From the NCBI GenBank assembly GCA_034336665.1, contig CM067592.1:49555783-49619782 (forward strand): 64,000 nt of DNA, in the 5' to 3' direction. How positions within the stretch are numbered: the stretch's first letter is position 1; every line of letters starts with the position of its first letter. The translations under genes and the position numbers were made by a program. This document shows positions 1 through 14,700 of the stretch, in pieces. Under the pieces are notes generated by a model. The model saw only the letters and a list, made by a program, of their open reading frames with translations, was not told where the DNA came from and did no database searches. Source of the stretch: Luscinia megarhynchos (lineage: Eukaryota > Chordata > Aves > Passeriformes > Turdidae).

Positions 1-2050
1 TGCCCATTTATTCAGATTCAGGTATGCAGTACCTACTTTCCCCTCAGGTGCCATTCCCCAGTCAGTGTTTCCTGGTACTGTAACAATCTTGTTGTCTGAC
101 TTGCTCTCCATAGGAAGAATGTCATTTGTGCACACCTGGTAAGAGAATGTCAGGAAGAAATGGGCAGAGCTGTCCCACTGTGGCTCTTGTGTAGCAGAAA
201 CCTCAGCAAGCACTATTGCATTGTACATTAGAACTGGTCAGTGGGCAACTCCTTGGTGCTGGGAGCTGGTGCTACTATGTTTTGATTTACACCTTGTTGC
301 AGGGAGCTGCTCTTTGTTTACATGTAGTTTGAACTATTGAGCACAGTGTACATTTTAAAATTTTACTGGGCAAATCATTTTGCAGTATCTTGAAAAACTT
401 GCTTACCGTGACATGTAGTGTCATGAGTGCTCTTTATTTTTTTTTTCTTTTGTCCCCTTTTTTGTTGTTGTTGTTTGTATTAGGTGAATATTACCGGTGA
501 TGCTTTGCTGTAGCAGTTCATTGTCTGACTTGGGTTTTTTCATATTGGTGAGTGACAGTAACAGAAAAGCAAGAGCCTCCATGTCTCTGGTAATTTGAGC
601 TTTCACTGTGGACTGGAGTATTCAGAGGCAATGCCTAGCATGGCCAAATGACTGTACGTAGAATCACTGTAATCATTGTCAATAGCAACCTGAATTTCTC
701 TATTGGGGATTTACACTAGAGGGAAGAGCGTATTCTAGGAACTCTATAAAACAGCTGGATTAACAACTCTGGCCAAGAGTGTTAGGAAGGTTAGAGATGG
801 TATGACACTTTCTGAATCACAAAGCAATATGTCTTTCTCATGATTACAGAGCAGATTCAGAGCTCCTCTCTAAAGCATGTGCCTATACACAAAACCTACC
901 TGTACAAAAGTTAAGTCAGAGGTTTGATTTCTATCCCCCTCGCATTTGTAAACTTGATAGGATTAAAAAAAAAAAATAGATGTGGCCTTCCTAGAGTTTC
1001 TCCTCTAAAAGTGATTGCACTATGTAAAACACACTGTACTTTGCCCAGCCCGGGCATTTCTTGTGCTGCTGCAATGCTTTGTATACCTGGAGTGCAGTGC
1101 GCAGACTCGACTCTAGCACTCTCGCTCTGACTTACAAGCTGTTGCTTAAATGGATGTATATTGAGAAAAGTTTTCTAATGTTGCAAGATCTCCATCAAAT
1201 TTACTGCAATCTGTACTGTCCAAATATGTGAATGGTCTGACTGAAAGAACATCCTCCTGCTTACCAAAAAGGTAAAAACTAAATAAAAACTGCATGACCT
1301 GTTTCTCAGAGTAATTGGTAGTGTTTTTTTCTTCTTTGTTGGGTATTTTTTAGTATTCCTGTGCTCCAGATTCAGGGTGTGCTGCTGTTGTGCTCCGTGC
1401 TGGCCCACTGCCCTCGCCTCATGCTGACACATGGTGGCTCTGCAGCCCTGGAATGAGCTGTGTTTTTGAACCCACAGCTTGGTCTCCTGCAAACCAGGCA
1501 AGGGGTTAGGACATGTCTATATTACAGACACATCATTTGCATTTATTAGATATACAGTCTTGTATATATTAGACATTCAACATGGTAGATGAGGCCATGA
1601 AATGGAAAACTTATAATATTCAAGAACCTCAGTATTTCCAAATTAATCCAGACATGCACACATTTTCCCCCCAGTGCAACCTCAATTATATGTATTTTTC
1701 TAAACATTATTCAGACAGGAAGAAAAAGGAGGAAGGGACACAAATGAGGCAAGCAGAGGACAGCACACAAACACAAACCTCAGTGATGCTGGTGCTAAGT
1801 GGCTGAAGCATCATCTGGCAAGGGAATTGCTGTCAGACCACACACCCACCATACAGAGATCATGCATGGGTCCTGTGCTGTGGTGAGCAAAGACCTGGTC
1901 TGCAGTGCTGTGATAAAGCTGGTTTGGTTTGAGCCCCACAGACACGTCATTGAAAGCAGCAGGATGCATTCAGCTAAATTAAAAATTGAGGAAGGGTTCA
2001 ATTCTGAGAAGTCACTGTTTGGTGAAAAAACTTTGAGGAAGGAAGGCGCA
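1..2050. other. Region downstream of SMC2, no gene seen
   Basis: This stretch lies beyond the SMC2 polyadenylation signal. Open frames here are short and AT-rich, with no splice-site context or recognisable domain. I see T-rich runs near 430-480 and nothing that I can call a repeat family or an RNA gene. Confidence 0.5.
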
Positions 2051-2077
2051 CACACGCAACTAGGTTGTACAGTTACA

Positions 2078-2605
2078 TTTATTGAAAAGTTAAACATTGT
2101 AAAAATAGCATGGGAATTAGTTGTTGATGATTGCTTTGCTCCTTAACAAACAATTACATTCCAACAAAAATTGGTATGACACTTTTCTTTGGAACTTGAC
2201 AATAGGAAGACTGTTACTACACTTTGCAACAGGTCTTCTGAAGGCTGTAGAACACTGGTAATTGAATAAGCTTTTCCTCATCTAAAGGCTTTCAGTTTAC
2301 AAAGCTTCTGCTTATGTACGTTTATGTGTAAATGTTACCGAGGAACAACGGGAATTGCTGCACATCATAAGGATTAAAATTGTCTGGCTTATTTAATAGA
2401 CAGACTATTTCAGACTATGAATTTCAGTTCCCAATAAAATGCAGATATAAACGAACATTTTAAAGATAATAACATTTTAAAAACATTTTAAAACATTTAA
2501 AAACATTTAAAAACATTAGAAGGAATTTTAAATGCATATTAAAAAGAATTTTTGAAACATGGAACGCCTGACATGCAGGACTGCGTTCCAGCTCTACAGG
2601 TCCTA
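2078..2605 (-). other. SMC2: SMC2 3' untranslated region with AATAAA signal
   Basis: The region follows the SMC2 stop codon (2606-2608). A minus-strand AATAAA lies at 2078-2083, about 525 bases after the stop, so cleavage is expected near 2055-2065. The stretch is AT-rich. The signal is seen directly; its use is inferred. Confidence 0.65.
2471..2517. repeat. AT-rich tandem repeat, about 10-bp unit
   Basis: About five imperfect copies of an ACATTTAAAA-like unit follow one another inside the SMC2 3' UTR. It is a short variable tract likely to be length-polymorphic. Confidence 0.7.
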
Positions 2606-2773
2606 TTACTTCAGTGTTTTACGTCTTTTCTCAGATTTATTGCAAGCAGACTCTTTTTTTCTCTTTTGATTTTGACTGTATCTTGCAATAGTGGATACAC
2701 CATCCACAAACCTGGTCTTGTAGAGGACATTTGCATTGTTGAACATTCCATCCTTCAAGGACACCACAATAAA
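2606..2773 (-). CDS. SMC2: SMC2 last coding exon, basic C-terminal tail
   Basis: It encodes 55 residues and a TAA stop. The first half ([20 protein letters not shown]) is conserved SMC head. The last 25 residues hold two basic clusters, QKRKKE and SEKRRKTLK, and resemble the mammalian tail little. The acceptor ends TTTTAG. Confidence 0.92.
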   Translation of the reverse strand, partial: FIVVSLKDGMFNNANVLYKTRFVDGVSTIARYSQNQKRKKESACNKSEKRRKTLK

Positions 2774-5700
2774 CTAAAACAAACCAGAAACACTTAAAAT
2801 AAATGTTGCTATCCAAACAACACTAGAAAAGGCCTTCCAAAGAGAGACCTCCTTTTCCTTCATTTGGCTAATACCTCAGTAATCATCTTAAAAAACTATT
2901 CTAGAACTAACCAAGCCCCAACAGAATGTGCTACACATGTCAACGTACACTGACTTTTTCTGCAGCTAATGCTACTTCTGTCCATATCCCACAGCACCTG
3001 GCCTGGGATACACTCCACAGTACAGGATGCCCGTTCATGGTGGAAGAAAACATGGAAAAAACTGTGCCACTAGTCCTGAAAGAATGTAGGATCTTACCTA
3101 GTCAAAAGATGCTACTCAAATTATTTTCAATACTATTTGTAAGTGTTCGCCTCCTCACTCTCATAATATGGAACGGTCAAGTCCTTACATCAGAGACAGG
3201 TACTGCCTGTTTTTCATATGCAGTTCCAGTAGTGCCTTAATTTCAATAGGGTCAACATGAATTATCTTTAACCTCAAGTTAAAGATCACTAGGAAAAAAG
3301 AATTCAGGATGTTGTCATGCCTAAAATTGAGCATATCACAGATGCTCCTCCCTACTGCTCAGTTTTAACCACTGCAGCAACAAGATTCAGGTTTCACCAT
3401 TGCCATGTCAGTCTAGCTTTCAGCTGAAACAACTCAGACCAAACATCCCTAGAATAAACAGCTCAGAGTCCTCAGTGCCAGACTCACTGCCTTTGGAAAT
3501 AATGGATGGAACTCTGAGCAATCTGGTCTGGTGGAAGGTGTCCCTGCCCGTGGCAGGGGATTGACCTAGATGATCTTTAAAGCCCCTTCCAACCCAAACT
3601 ATTCTATTACCACATAAATTTCAAGATCATACCTGTGAGTGTCTGAAATGAGTTTGAAGCATCTGCCCAATATTCTGGGTATGAGAGAGATCAAGGGCTG
3701 CATCCACTTCATCCAAGATGTAAACTGGGGCAGGCCGGAAGAGGAGCATGGCTAATATCAAGGATAAGGCCACCAATGATCTAGCATGGAGACAAGAAAA
3801 TTATGTTTTACTCTCATCTGAAAGACTTTTGGCTTTTTAAAACAACTGAAAGGCAATGAAGGTGGTAAAGGGTCTGGATTGCAAGTCTGATGAGGAGCAG
3901 GTACTGGCATTGTTTAGTCTGGGGAGAAGGGGGCGCAGGAGGGACCTTCTTGCTCTCTGCAGCTGCCAGAAAGGAGAGCGTAGCCAGGCGGGGGGTTATC
4001 CTCTTCTCCCAGGTAACAAGAGACAGGGCAAGAGGAAATAGTCTCAAGTTACACAGTGGTAGGTTTAGATTGGATATTAGCAAAAATTTCTTCACTGAAA
4101 TGGTTATGAAGCATTGGAATGGGTTGCCCACAGAAGTGGTTGAGCCAGCATCGTGGAGAGATGTAGAAGGCGTGCAGATGTGGGGCTTAGCGACATGGTT
4201 AATGGTGGACTGGCAGTTAAGCTAATGGTTGGACTTGATGATCTTAAGAGAGTTCTTCCAGCCCAAATGATTCTATGATTCTAAAACACTCTCTAAAAAG
4301 CATATTACTGCTATGATTCTGAGGAGATGGAATGATAGCTTCTGTCAGAAACAGCAAATATTATTCTTATTGAAAGATCACGTTAGTTGGGTGATGATAG
4401 AACATAAAACAACAGAATTTTAACTATTTCCAGTTCGGAGTTTTGCAATTATGTTTTTCCATGTCTGGTTCTTCAAGTATTCTGTCCTTAGAATGTTCTG
4501 TATCTCTGTCTCACCTCTTCCCAAATTCTGTTTCTGCTTTTAAATGTGTTAAGATATTTTTTCTGAGAAGTTGCAAAGAAGCACATACCCTACACAGCAG
4601 CCGCAGACCCCAGAGAAGAAAACTGCTGCCATGACACTACTTTTACACCAGGGGAATATGTGCCTGTATAGATTTTTGTGGTTACAATTCAAGGAGAGGA
4701 GCATTTAATTCAATGTTAAGTCAGTACCACCTAGAGTTAAATGTGGGGGGGTTTTTTGCCACTCTCATGTGACAGGACTGAAATCTTGTTTGTTACCTTA
4801 TACTAAGTCAGAGTGTTTTCATAGTGCTTCCAATATTGAATCCATTTGGAAGGAGGCAGGGTCCCTGACTTGATAATGAAAGGATGAATTTTTTTGCTTC
4901 TCAGAACTTTAATTAGTTAGACATATCAGTTACATACACAATGACAATGGAAAACAAATGAATTCACCAACCTTTGTCCTCCACTAAGTTCTGTTAAGTT
5001 TTCCTTCCAGGTTTTTCCTAAGGCAACTTTGAACTCCATACCAACAAAGACATTGTGAGTTTTAGTGGCTGCTAGCATAGCCCTGGCTCCAGGTAGGAGT
5101 GTTGAGAAAATGGAACCAAAGTCTTCATTCACCTAGAAGTCAGACCACAAAAGATGTATGAACGTGCTTTTGACCAAGAGCACATAAGAGTGAAAAACTT
5201 ATTTGTGAGCACCATGACACTCGAGACATCTTTCCCAGTTCATTGTGGTGACTTCCAACATCACATACACCACAGTGAGAAAATACTAGCTTTTACTTTT
5301 TCTGTACTGGAGAAACAACACCAAAGGATATACAACACTTCATACTAAGCATTTTAGAAGGATCCAGTGAAAAATGTATTGGACGGCTTCTTCATTCTAT
5401 CAGCTAGGGAAAGAGTTATGCCCTAACTCAGATTTGTTACCCGGCAGATTGCAATTTCTTCCAATTAACGGACTACTAGAAGTACAAGCATCATGTAAGA
5501 GATACATGCTGGCATCTTCCCCACTCTTTTTCTTCCCAGGTTTACTTAAGCAGTGTCCAGGTATGGGATGAGATTCAACTTTGTAAATCCAGACTAAAAC
5601 CTCCTAGGTTTAGGAATTATCTGAAAACACTTATTCTACCATGTGATACTTTTGCATTACAGGTTCACTAATTTCTGCCAAACAGGATTTTTACAATGAG

Positions 5701-8700
5701 AAGGTACCATTTTGTCAGTGATATCCCAAATACAGGCAGGATAATTAATACTTAAACAGATACTTCATCTATATGCAATTTACTCTTGGTTAAAATCAAT
5801 TTTCTCAAAGGCCAAAAAGCACAAGTTTTGCTGGTATAGCAGAAAAGACATTGCTCTACCCCATATTATGTATCCTGACAGCTGCAGGAGCAGTACCCCA
5901 GGTCCACAGCCCGCATTGTAGAGCACAACATAAACCAGGAAACTTTAACTCCGGTAAAATACTGGTTTAAGAAAAGAAAAAAACAAACCCAATTGTATTT
6001 CAATATACCTTAACCTTAGTGAAATTTTTGTGGGAGCTAGAAGGGAACGAGAAGATAGTTTTGCAGGTTTAACTGGATCTTTACAATTCTCAGAGAATTC
6101 ATGTCTTATTCTCAAAAGTAGGAACAAACAGGAAAAAATAAAGTGGTTGTTTCTAAATATAGGTATAGGGATATTAGTTCTAAAAACAGACTTTCTTTTC
6201 CCAAGGAAATATGTAATCTAAGATTAATCTGATCCTCTGCTAAGCCATGAATATAAATTTCAAGTGTCATACCTTTTTCCAAGCAATTTCAAGAGCTTGT
6301 TTTTTCTTCCGGTCAAGCTCTTCAATAACTGCAAGAATTTTTATCTTGTCATTCTCTACAATTCTTTTTTTCTTCATCAAGTCATTGTACTGGTGCAACG
6401 AGAAGAAAAGATTGATTTCAACAAACTTTGTGCTCAAATGCATTTTGTGCTAATCTTACAGCTTCACTATATCATTGTGTAGCTATGAAACAGTCATTAA
6501 CCACAAATCCAGTGCATTCATTTAGCTGCATGTGGGGTGTAAGTTTTGGGATTATTTGCAAATTAAAGCATCAGAATTTTCAACAATCAGCAAAGGGGAA
6601 AGACAACACTGCTCTGAAAGTTACACTTCTGAGTTAATCATGTTTCATTTGCTTTTCCATAGAAGAAAGGATGTTTCTGGAGGCTGATAAGAGGAAAGTA
6701 CTAGAAAAGTTGAAGGATAAAATCAGTGGACAGTTTTCAGACAAACCTGGAATAGCCTGAAGATACAGATTAATTCAAGACAACCTTGCTACATGATCAA
6801 GTTTATCATGCTTGAAGTTGAATATTGTTTTGGTCTGCAACTTTTAACAGTATATAGTTATCAGATACTCTTGCTAATGATACAGCTTGCTAATGCTTCA
6901 ACTTAGGATGAACGGGGGTAGGAAGGAATAAAACAGTATTTTTTACCATCCAAAGTCAATGAGTAACCTAAAAACCTGGTGTGCTAATGAGTAGTTCAAA
7001 GATGTAAATTAGTATGAAAGAACCAGCAAAAGGTTTCCTGCTATCTCCTGAAAGTTTAGTTTTATTTTTGGTGTATTGATGAATAGAGCACATGAAAACA
7101 TAAAGCTACATTATATATATCGATATATATTGTATATATGCCATATGACCAGCCTGCCCAACCTTTATAGATTAAAGCACAGAATGTTTACCCTTTCCTC
7201 TGCATCAGAAAGCATGTTCATAGCTCTTGTGTTCACATTTCTTCCCAACTTCTCTTTATGCTCCTGCAATTTCTGTAGCTTCTGCATTGCTTCTTTAGGG
7301 TTGCTATTTTTGAAATCATAGGCTGTGTTTGGCTGGCCAAAGAGTGGCTTGTCTGAAGCTATCCACTTGTATTCTTTCAGCATTTTGGCCACCTGTAAAC
7401 AAAAAGATTTGATGAGGCTTCTTTCTCACCCTTCTCAAATGCGAACTAAAAATTAAAACAAACAAACAAAAAACATTAAAAAACCCCATCTAAATTCTGA
7501 AATTACTCTACCACATTAGTTCTTCTACCCCAATGCAGCACAGGTACATATCTTACAATGCTTGTGGACAAACCAAGAATTTAAGGTAGCTTTTATGTAT
7601 ATCTTACTTACTTGAAGCACTTTTTTTTCTATGTCTGAACTATATCGATGTCACTACACCATGGAATTACCTTCTTAAATTAGTAATCTAATTTTCCACA
7701 CATTCAAAATGTTCTTACTAATCACTTTCTCACTGTGATCTATCCTCTGTTACTCTGAACAGATAAGCTCTTTTATCATGTACAATTTCTACTCCCTCCT
7801 CCTCAGATAAAACTTTTCACATTGAGAGCTGCAAATATGACAGTACTTAAAGAAAAACGACCATTTCCTTTGCATAGGGCAAGGAGAATAACCATTCTTG
7901 GCCACAAGATCTGAAGAAAAGCAAATTTTTAAATACCTTGGCAGCAGCATCAGCAGCATCTTGTTGACATTTGATGATGCTGTGCTCTAATTCTTTAACC
8001 TTAAGCTGTAATTCATTATTTTGTTCTCTGTATTTTACCATCTCTGCAGATTTTTCTTTAATTGCATTATTATGTAAGGCGATTACTTCCTTTTGCTTGG
8101 CAAGCTCCTTCTGTGCTCTCTCTACAGATTCCTGAAAAACCAAATCAGCAGACATTTATTGGCCTCTCTAAAAGGTGGCATTAAACCCTTATCAGAACTT
8201 TAACAGCAAGGAGAAAAAATTTGTATGTGAAAGTGAAGCAGAAAAATAACTACCTAGGCTGATCGAGCATGGTAAGAATGTCTGCAGAAAAAAATACACA
8301 TTATAATGTGAGGTTCAGAGCATCACATAAAGTAACATCAAAAACACAGTATTTATTCACTTTTACCTGTGTCTTAGCCACTTCAGCCACCATAACATCA
8401 ATTTGATCCTGGTAGGATTTGATTGCTTCCTCTGCAGCTGTTATCTGTTGCTTATAGGAGGCCTGCTCTTGTTTCAGCTCTTCAAGTTCCAGAACTAAAG
8501 CTTTGACTTCCTAGAGAGATGTTTTCCAATTTATTAGTTATACATAAATGGAAATAACTAAGGTTCAGTTTGATGGAAGGAATTAAGGTTCAGTTTGATG
8601 TAGGAAATGCTGCAGAAGATTAACAGCACCTATTCTTGAGCAGGGGTGCAATCTCACAAAAGCAAAGAAAACAGGCAAAAAACATCAGTCTACACAGTAA

Positions 8701-11700
8701 TATATTAAGTCTCAAAACTGACAGCACTAAAACCTCAGGAGAGGTTTTTTTCCCGATTCTGCAGCCACTTTTAACATTGAGAGAACTACCAACAGAAGTG
8801 AAGTTTTACCTGCTGCATGTCTTTTATTTTTTTGCTTGAAGTGTCTGCCTTTTTCTTGGCATCGTCTAGTTTCTGCTCTGCATTTTTTCGTTCTTTTAGA
8901 GATTCTGCTTCTGCATTTTTAATTTTATTCTCTAGTTCCTTGTAATTTTTTTCTGCTTTCTTTTTACTCTCTTCAGTATTGCTTAATGTCTCTTCACAAT
9001 CCCCTGAATCAAAAAGTAGAGAACTGAGATTGAGCACTGTTCTCATAATTAAATTTACATCCTAAACACCAATTGAAAAAAATCTTTGCCTCCGACAGAA
9101 AAAAAGTGGTTGAACTCACTAGTTGCTGAAGTCAATGATTACTCTAAGACATGTGCTGTTGCTGCCAGTTATTGGGGACCAAACAGACATGAAAAAATTA
9201 CCTTTTTTTGACAGAGGGATGAGTATGTCAAGTATCAGAATCAATAATTAATCAGATGGCTACAAGATTTCACTTCATTCTTAGAATACTATGTCTAGAT
9301 ATGTATCACTTCTGTCCAATTTCTAGACATTTTACTTGTTGCTACATTTTGTGCATTTTTATCTTTTCTTAGCTGCATGAAACACTATTTCTTTCCAATG
9401 ATTTCTTGTTAAGCAAACTATATTACTAACCTTAAGTATCTACAGAAACAGATGGCTTGAAAAATCAAAGATTACTCAAATATGGGATTAAATTTTTAAA
9501 CTTCCTTGTGAAGAAGTATTTTCCTTTTTTACAACGTATATTAAAAACATTCAATGAGTATAACCTTTACTGTAAGAGAATGACCACCTTTAAGTGAATC
9601 ACCTCTACGCAAGTACATTGTGACTCTGTGTTTGCTACAAGCTCCAAAATACAAAGCTAGTATTTTTAAAGTTAAAAGTACTTCTTTCTTAAATAAAAAT
9701 GCTGTTACTAAAACAGCCTGATATCCATCTCATTCTCAGTAATTAGTTTTCAGTAAAAGGAGTAAGAACACATTTGTCACCAATGGTTTTCCTCAGGGCA
9801 AGCAGCTCTTCCTCTTGTTTGTGGTAAGCACTTTGCTGAAGCTTCTTTTGCAACAGCTCTGCTTCCTCAGACTTCATCTCCCACTGCTGCTTCAGTTGCT
9901 GGTACCTTTGGAGACAGTAGTGACACACATGCTATATGGAAGGGTACCCAGCATCTCACTTTCAAAGCTAAAGTAAATAGATTAATATCTATATTCCATT
10001 TCTCATGTGAGATACAGTGATGACAGTAGAGCAAATAAGCTTAAATTAATAAAAATGCTTTAAAAATAATTGTGAGGTATGTTTTGTAAATATAGCTCCT
10101 GCTATTTAGCCTTGATCTGACGTACTAAAAGAAATGCAACTCCTGGAATCTGGCAACAATTCAGAGACCCCTTTTCTTCCCAACTGGCAGCATAACAAAT
10201 GTTAGACTGAAGAATTAAAGAAAAGGTATGTAAAAGCAAAAGTTCTTTCTTCCTCTTAGCTATATGTCTGGATGTCTACTGCAGCTCAAAACAATTAAAA
10301 AAAATAAATCCAGCTGGTTGATAATATGTAATGCAGCACCACCTCCTAAGGCAGTTTTGCAGAACTGACTAAATATATTTTTCTATTCCATCTTTTAATA
10401 TGGTATGCAGTAATTGAGTAGGTGAAAATTAAATATACTTAAAATTATTTAATTTAAATGCTTACAGCACTATCACTCAGAGAGCCTTTTTTAACGTCTT
10501 GTTATCTTCTTGCAAGAAAAATAAGACTGATCACAAATTGGAATTCTGTACCGGTATTAAAAATATGTCTGTACCAGATCCATTCTTCAGCAGACTTCCT
10601 GAAAATTCAACCAACTTCAATTAGACATCAATGTGTACTGTTTTTACCCCTGTATTTTCCAAAACAAAGGGCTTTTTATATATGTTATTTAAAAATTGAA
10701 TTTGCTTTTTGATTGCTGAAGTTACTAATTTTATTGGAAGGAGAGGGAGGAAGGGAAATATTTTCTGCGTATCACATTCTCAAAAGGACTATGGCCTCCC
10801 AAAACAACTCATTATATTAAATTTACTTAGTCACATTAAGAGAATTTACACACATTGTATAGAGCAAACCTTACTTTCCAGCAACTGTCTTCATGCTTGC
10901 CAACTCATTCTCTACAGATCCAAGTTCAGATTCCTTTTCCTTGAGTTCTATTTCAACAGCTTTCACTTCGTGAAGCTTGGACAATATTGATACAGCCTGT
11001 GACGATGCACCTGTTCAATAAAAAAAATTTAAAAAACAGGCTGCTTGGAATTAGACCAGTGGATTCACTCGTAGTAATTGCAAATTCTAATCATTAATAA
11101 TGAGACAGGCTGATGATTTAATTTAGTTGAGAAAAGGATAAGGCAGCTAGGCTAAAGTTAGAGGTCCCAGAAGAGAAAGAATACCTCCTCTGTTACAGAA
11201 TATAGTTTTGCAGGCTATTTGTTAAATACTACACATGCATGTCTTATGCAAACAGTTAACTTTCCATAATTTATGAAATTATCTCAAACCAATGATTAAT
11301 TACTTCAAAAAGTGCTTGAACTCCAAGTGCTATTGCTTCCAAGAAGATTATACAGTCTAATAAGATTTAAGTATTTAAATCTAAATTACTTTATGTGAAG
11401 TTTGTCATTATTTTTTTCTTAAACTTATTAATATTATTTCAGCTCAAGGCAACTTTAGCTCAAACAGATCAATCCCAGTATGAATGTGTCCAAATAAAAA
11501 AGTTACTGTTAATATGCAGGGGCTGCAATCATATCAACAGACACACAATATTATTCATATTATATGAATAGAACCAGCAATTGCCTCCATGCAGAGTTCC
11601 TTGGGGATCAAACACATCTCCATCAAGAGTAACACTTCTTGTCAGGATCCTTTTGTCGAAAGTCACTTTCTTAGCATTATCCAAGCTATTACAGACCAAT

Positions 11701-14700
11701 GTTGTTCCAAAGACATATTCCATTGCTTTCTGCAGTTCAGGTTCGTATGCAATCAGAAAAAGGGCTAAATGCGAGTTACCATGGCCAGCCTAGAAATCAA
11801 ACAAAACGCAATTAGTATGTGTTAAGTTATAAGAGGTTTCAAATTTGATTTGTCTTTTGCTGATAATGATTCCTCCAAAAGTATCATTACATTTTAAAAC
11901 TATTTCAGTTACAAGTGGAATAATTAACATCCATTTAAACCTCACAAAATTGAAAGATTAGAAAGGAAGACAAAATCAATATATCCTCAAACCCTGCAGA
12001 AATTTGTGTTACAATAACCATCAAGAATCCCAAGTTTTTAGTACAGAAATAAAATGAAAATGGGAAGCAATATAGTGTAAAGATTGTACTTATTTACATA
12101 CCAAGCTTTGGGCCAACTTGACTATGCTTTCTTGAATACACCTGGCTGAAATTTTGTTTAATGGAATGATAGTGTATCGATGCTTTAGTTCACCCTTTTC
12201 TAAGAGCTTTTTGCCAGTAACCTCAAATGAAAAATAAAATACATAAGAGATTTTGTAAAGTGAGACAATAGAGCATTGAAGAACACATTGTTGCCACCAA
12301 CTATGTAGACTTTCTTGACTCAATTAAAATAGGTACATGGGCTCAAAGCCCTCTCAAGCATTCAGTAAGGAGGCACGTGCTTGCCAATCCTGAATCATAC
12401 AACCACATGTCAAAATTCAGAGTTCTAAACTAATGCAATAAACTTACTTCTGTGTCCACAATAATGTTATAGAGTTTCCCTCCAGCCACCGCTTCCAGGG
12501 CTTTGGCGTTGGATAGATCTTTCACAGAGAAAAGAGACACTACAGGGCCTTTCACACGGCTTACATTCCAAATTTTTTCTGGATGTCTTAAAGTAAATAT
12601 AAATTAGGAGTATGAATCATGTTTGTTTTTCTCTCACACATTTTAAAAATTTATATTTAAAACCCATGATTCTATCAGAAAAAGAACCCCACGCAAAAAA
12701 TGGTTAAATAAATACTTCAAAGGAAGCGATTTGACAATAAAGAGACAGTTACACAGTCATTAAAAGAATGTAATTCCTGATTTATTTAGACATTCTTTCA
12801 TTTGATTTTTCCAATGGGTTCTGTTATTGCCACAGCTATAGGGTATGTTCAGCCTATTACACAAAAAATTAAACCTGGGGACTGGAGTTGACCTCCAAAG
12901 AGCAAGTCTACTTGTGCCTATGGGCAGGAAACAATGATGACATTTTCCCAGTTTAAACCTTTGGAATCTATAGTTTTAGCTACAGAAGTTAGGACTTGAA
13001 AATGCCATCAGACCAAACTTTTAAATTCTAGTGACTTGGATAAGATTATAATATTTCCTGACTTTCTCCCTCACCTTCCCCTTCACTTTGCAGCACAGGT
13101 AAGACACTCATTATTCACTGGCACTGAGAGGAAACCAAGACCTAAGACATTGGTAGAATTATCTGGTAAAAGGCCCCCAAAAGCCCTTTCAAGTGTCTTT
13201 CAGGATCACACTGAGCTCTTACTTGTATGTAAACTGTAGATGAGGAAGTTTCACCATTAAATTTTCACTCAGTTCTCTGAGCTGGCTGATATTAGAAACC
13301 AATGTCTTCTTTTTTGCTAGGAGGGCTTCTCCTTTCTCTTCTTCAGAGTTGAACAAAAGCAGCAGACACATGTCCAGAGCAGAAAAATCTATTAGCTTCA
13401 AAATTGGTATCCTACACTGTTTATCTACATATATGTAGACAAGACTTCCTAAAATTCTTTGTGAATTTTCAGACTAAAAAACTTAATACCATCATGACAC
13501 CAAACATGCAAAGAAAAAGTGTAATGTCCTTCTCTAAAGGTTAATCTGGAATATCAACTAACAGTTGAGTAGTGTCTGAAACAAATGTTACCTGACATAA
13601 GAAACAAACTCTAAGAAGTATTTTAGCTACAGAAAACCAGAAAACAATAGTGGTTTTCATCCCTTTTTCCATCTAAATTTTGGCTGCAATTTAAATGTGC
13701 CATCAAACTTCAAAACATTTGGCTTAAAGTTGATAAAATAAATTTATTTTAAGCTGCTTTCTGTGGAAACTTCAGAGTTTGCAGAGCTTAGATCAGAGAA
13801 ATTTCTTTACGTATGAAAGCAGTGCACTTGATTTTTCATTTCCCTCCTGCATTGGGGCTGGGTGAGATGGAGCAACACTCCCCACAGCGGCCCTCATAGT
13901 ACTGGTGTTTGTGTTTCTACTAAAAAGGCATAGATAACACAGTTTTGTTTAACATAGTAACACAGTTTTGGCTACTGCTAAGCATGCCATCACAGCACCA
14001 AGGCTCTGGGGATATGGGGTCCAAGGGATATTCCATACTATTATGAAGTAGTGCTTATCAGTAAAAGCTAGGAAGAAAGGATGAAGGAAGGGAGCATACA
14101 TTATTAAGCCCTTTGTCTTCCAAAACTGCCTACCAAAACAGCATATTGAGGTCCTACTTCATAGGAAGTGGCTGAACATTGCCTTCTAATTCCTGATGGG
14201 AAGCAAAGTGTAAATTCTTTTGTGTTGCATTGTTTCTGCATCCTCCAGCCGGCTCCAAGACAGAGCCATCACTGGCCAATGCCATCATTGATGGTGGTGA
14301 AGCCTCTGGGATAACACATCATAGAAGGGGGAAAAAAGGCCAAAAGTATCTGCAGTGGCTGGAAAGAGGAGCGACAATTATGAGAGAGGAACAGTCCTGT
14401 AGACACTGAGGCCAGTGAAGGACAGGGAGGAGGTGCTCCAAGCACTGGAACTGAGATTCTTCTGCAGCCTGCGGTACAAACCATGCTGAGGTAGCTGTGC
14501 TCTGCATCGTGGACCATGGAGGTCCCCAGTGTAGCAGATATCCACCTACAGCCTGTGGAAACCAGAACTGGAGCAGGTTCCTGTCAGAACTTGCAGACCC
14601 GTGGACAGATGAGCCCATACTGGAGCAGGGTTACTGGCAGGATGTGTGACCTCCAGGACCTACACAGGAGTAGCCTGTTCCTGAGGGACTGCACCCCATT

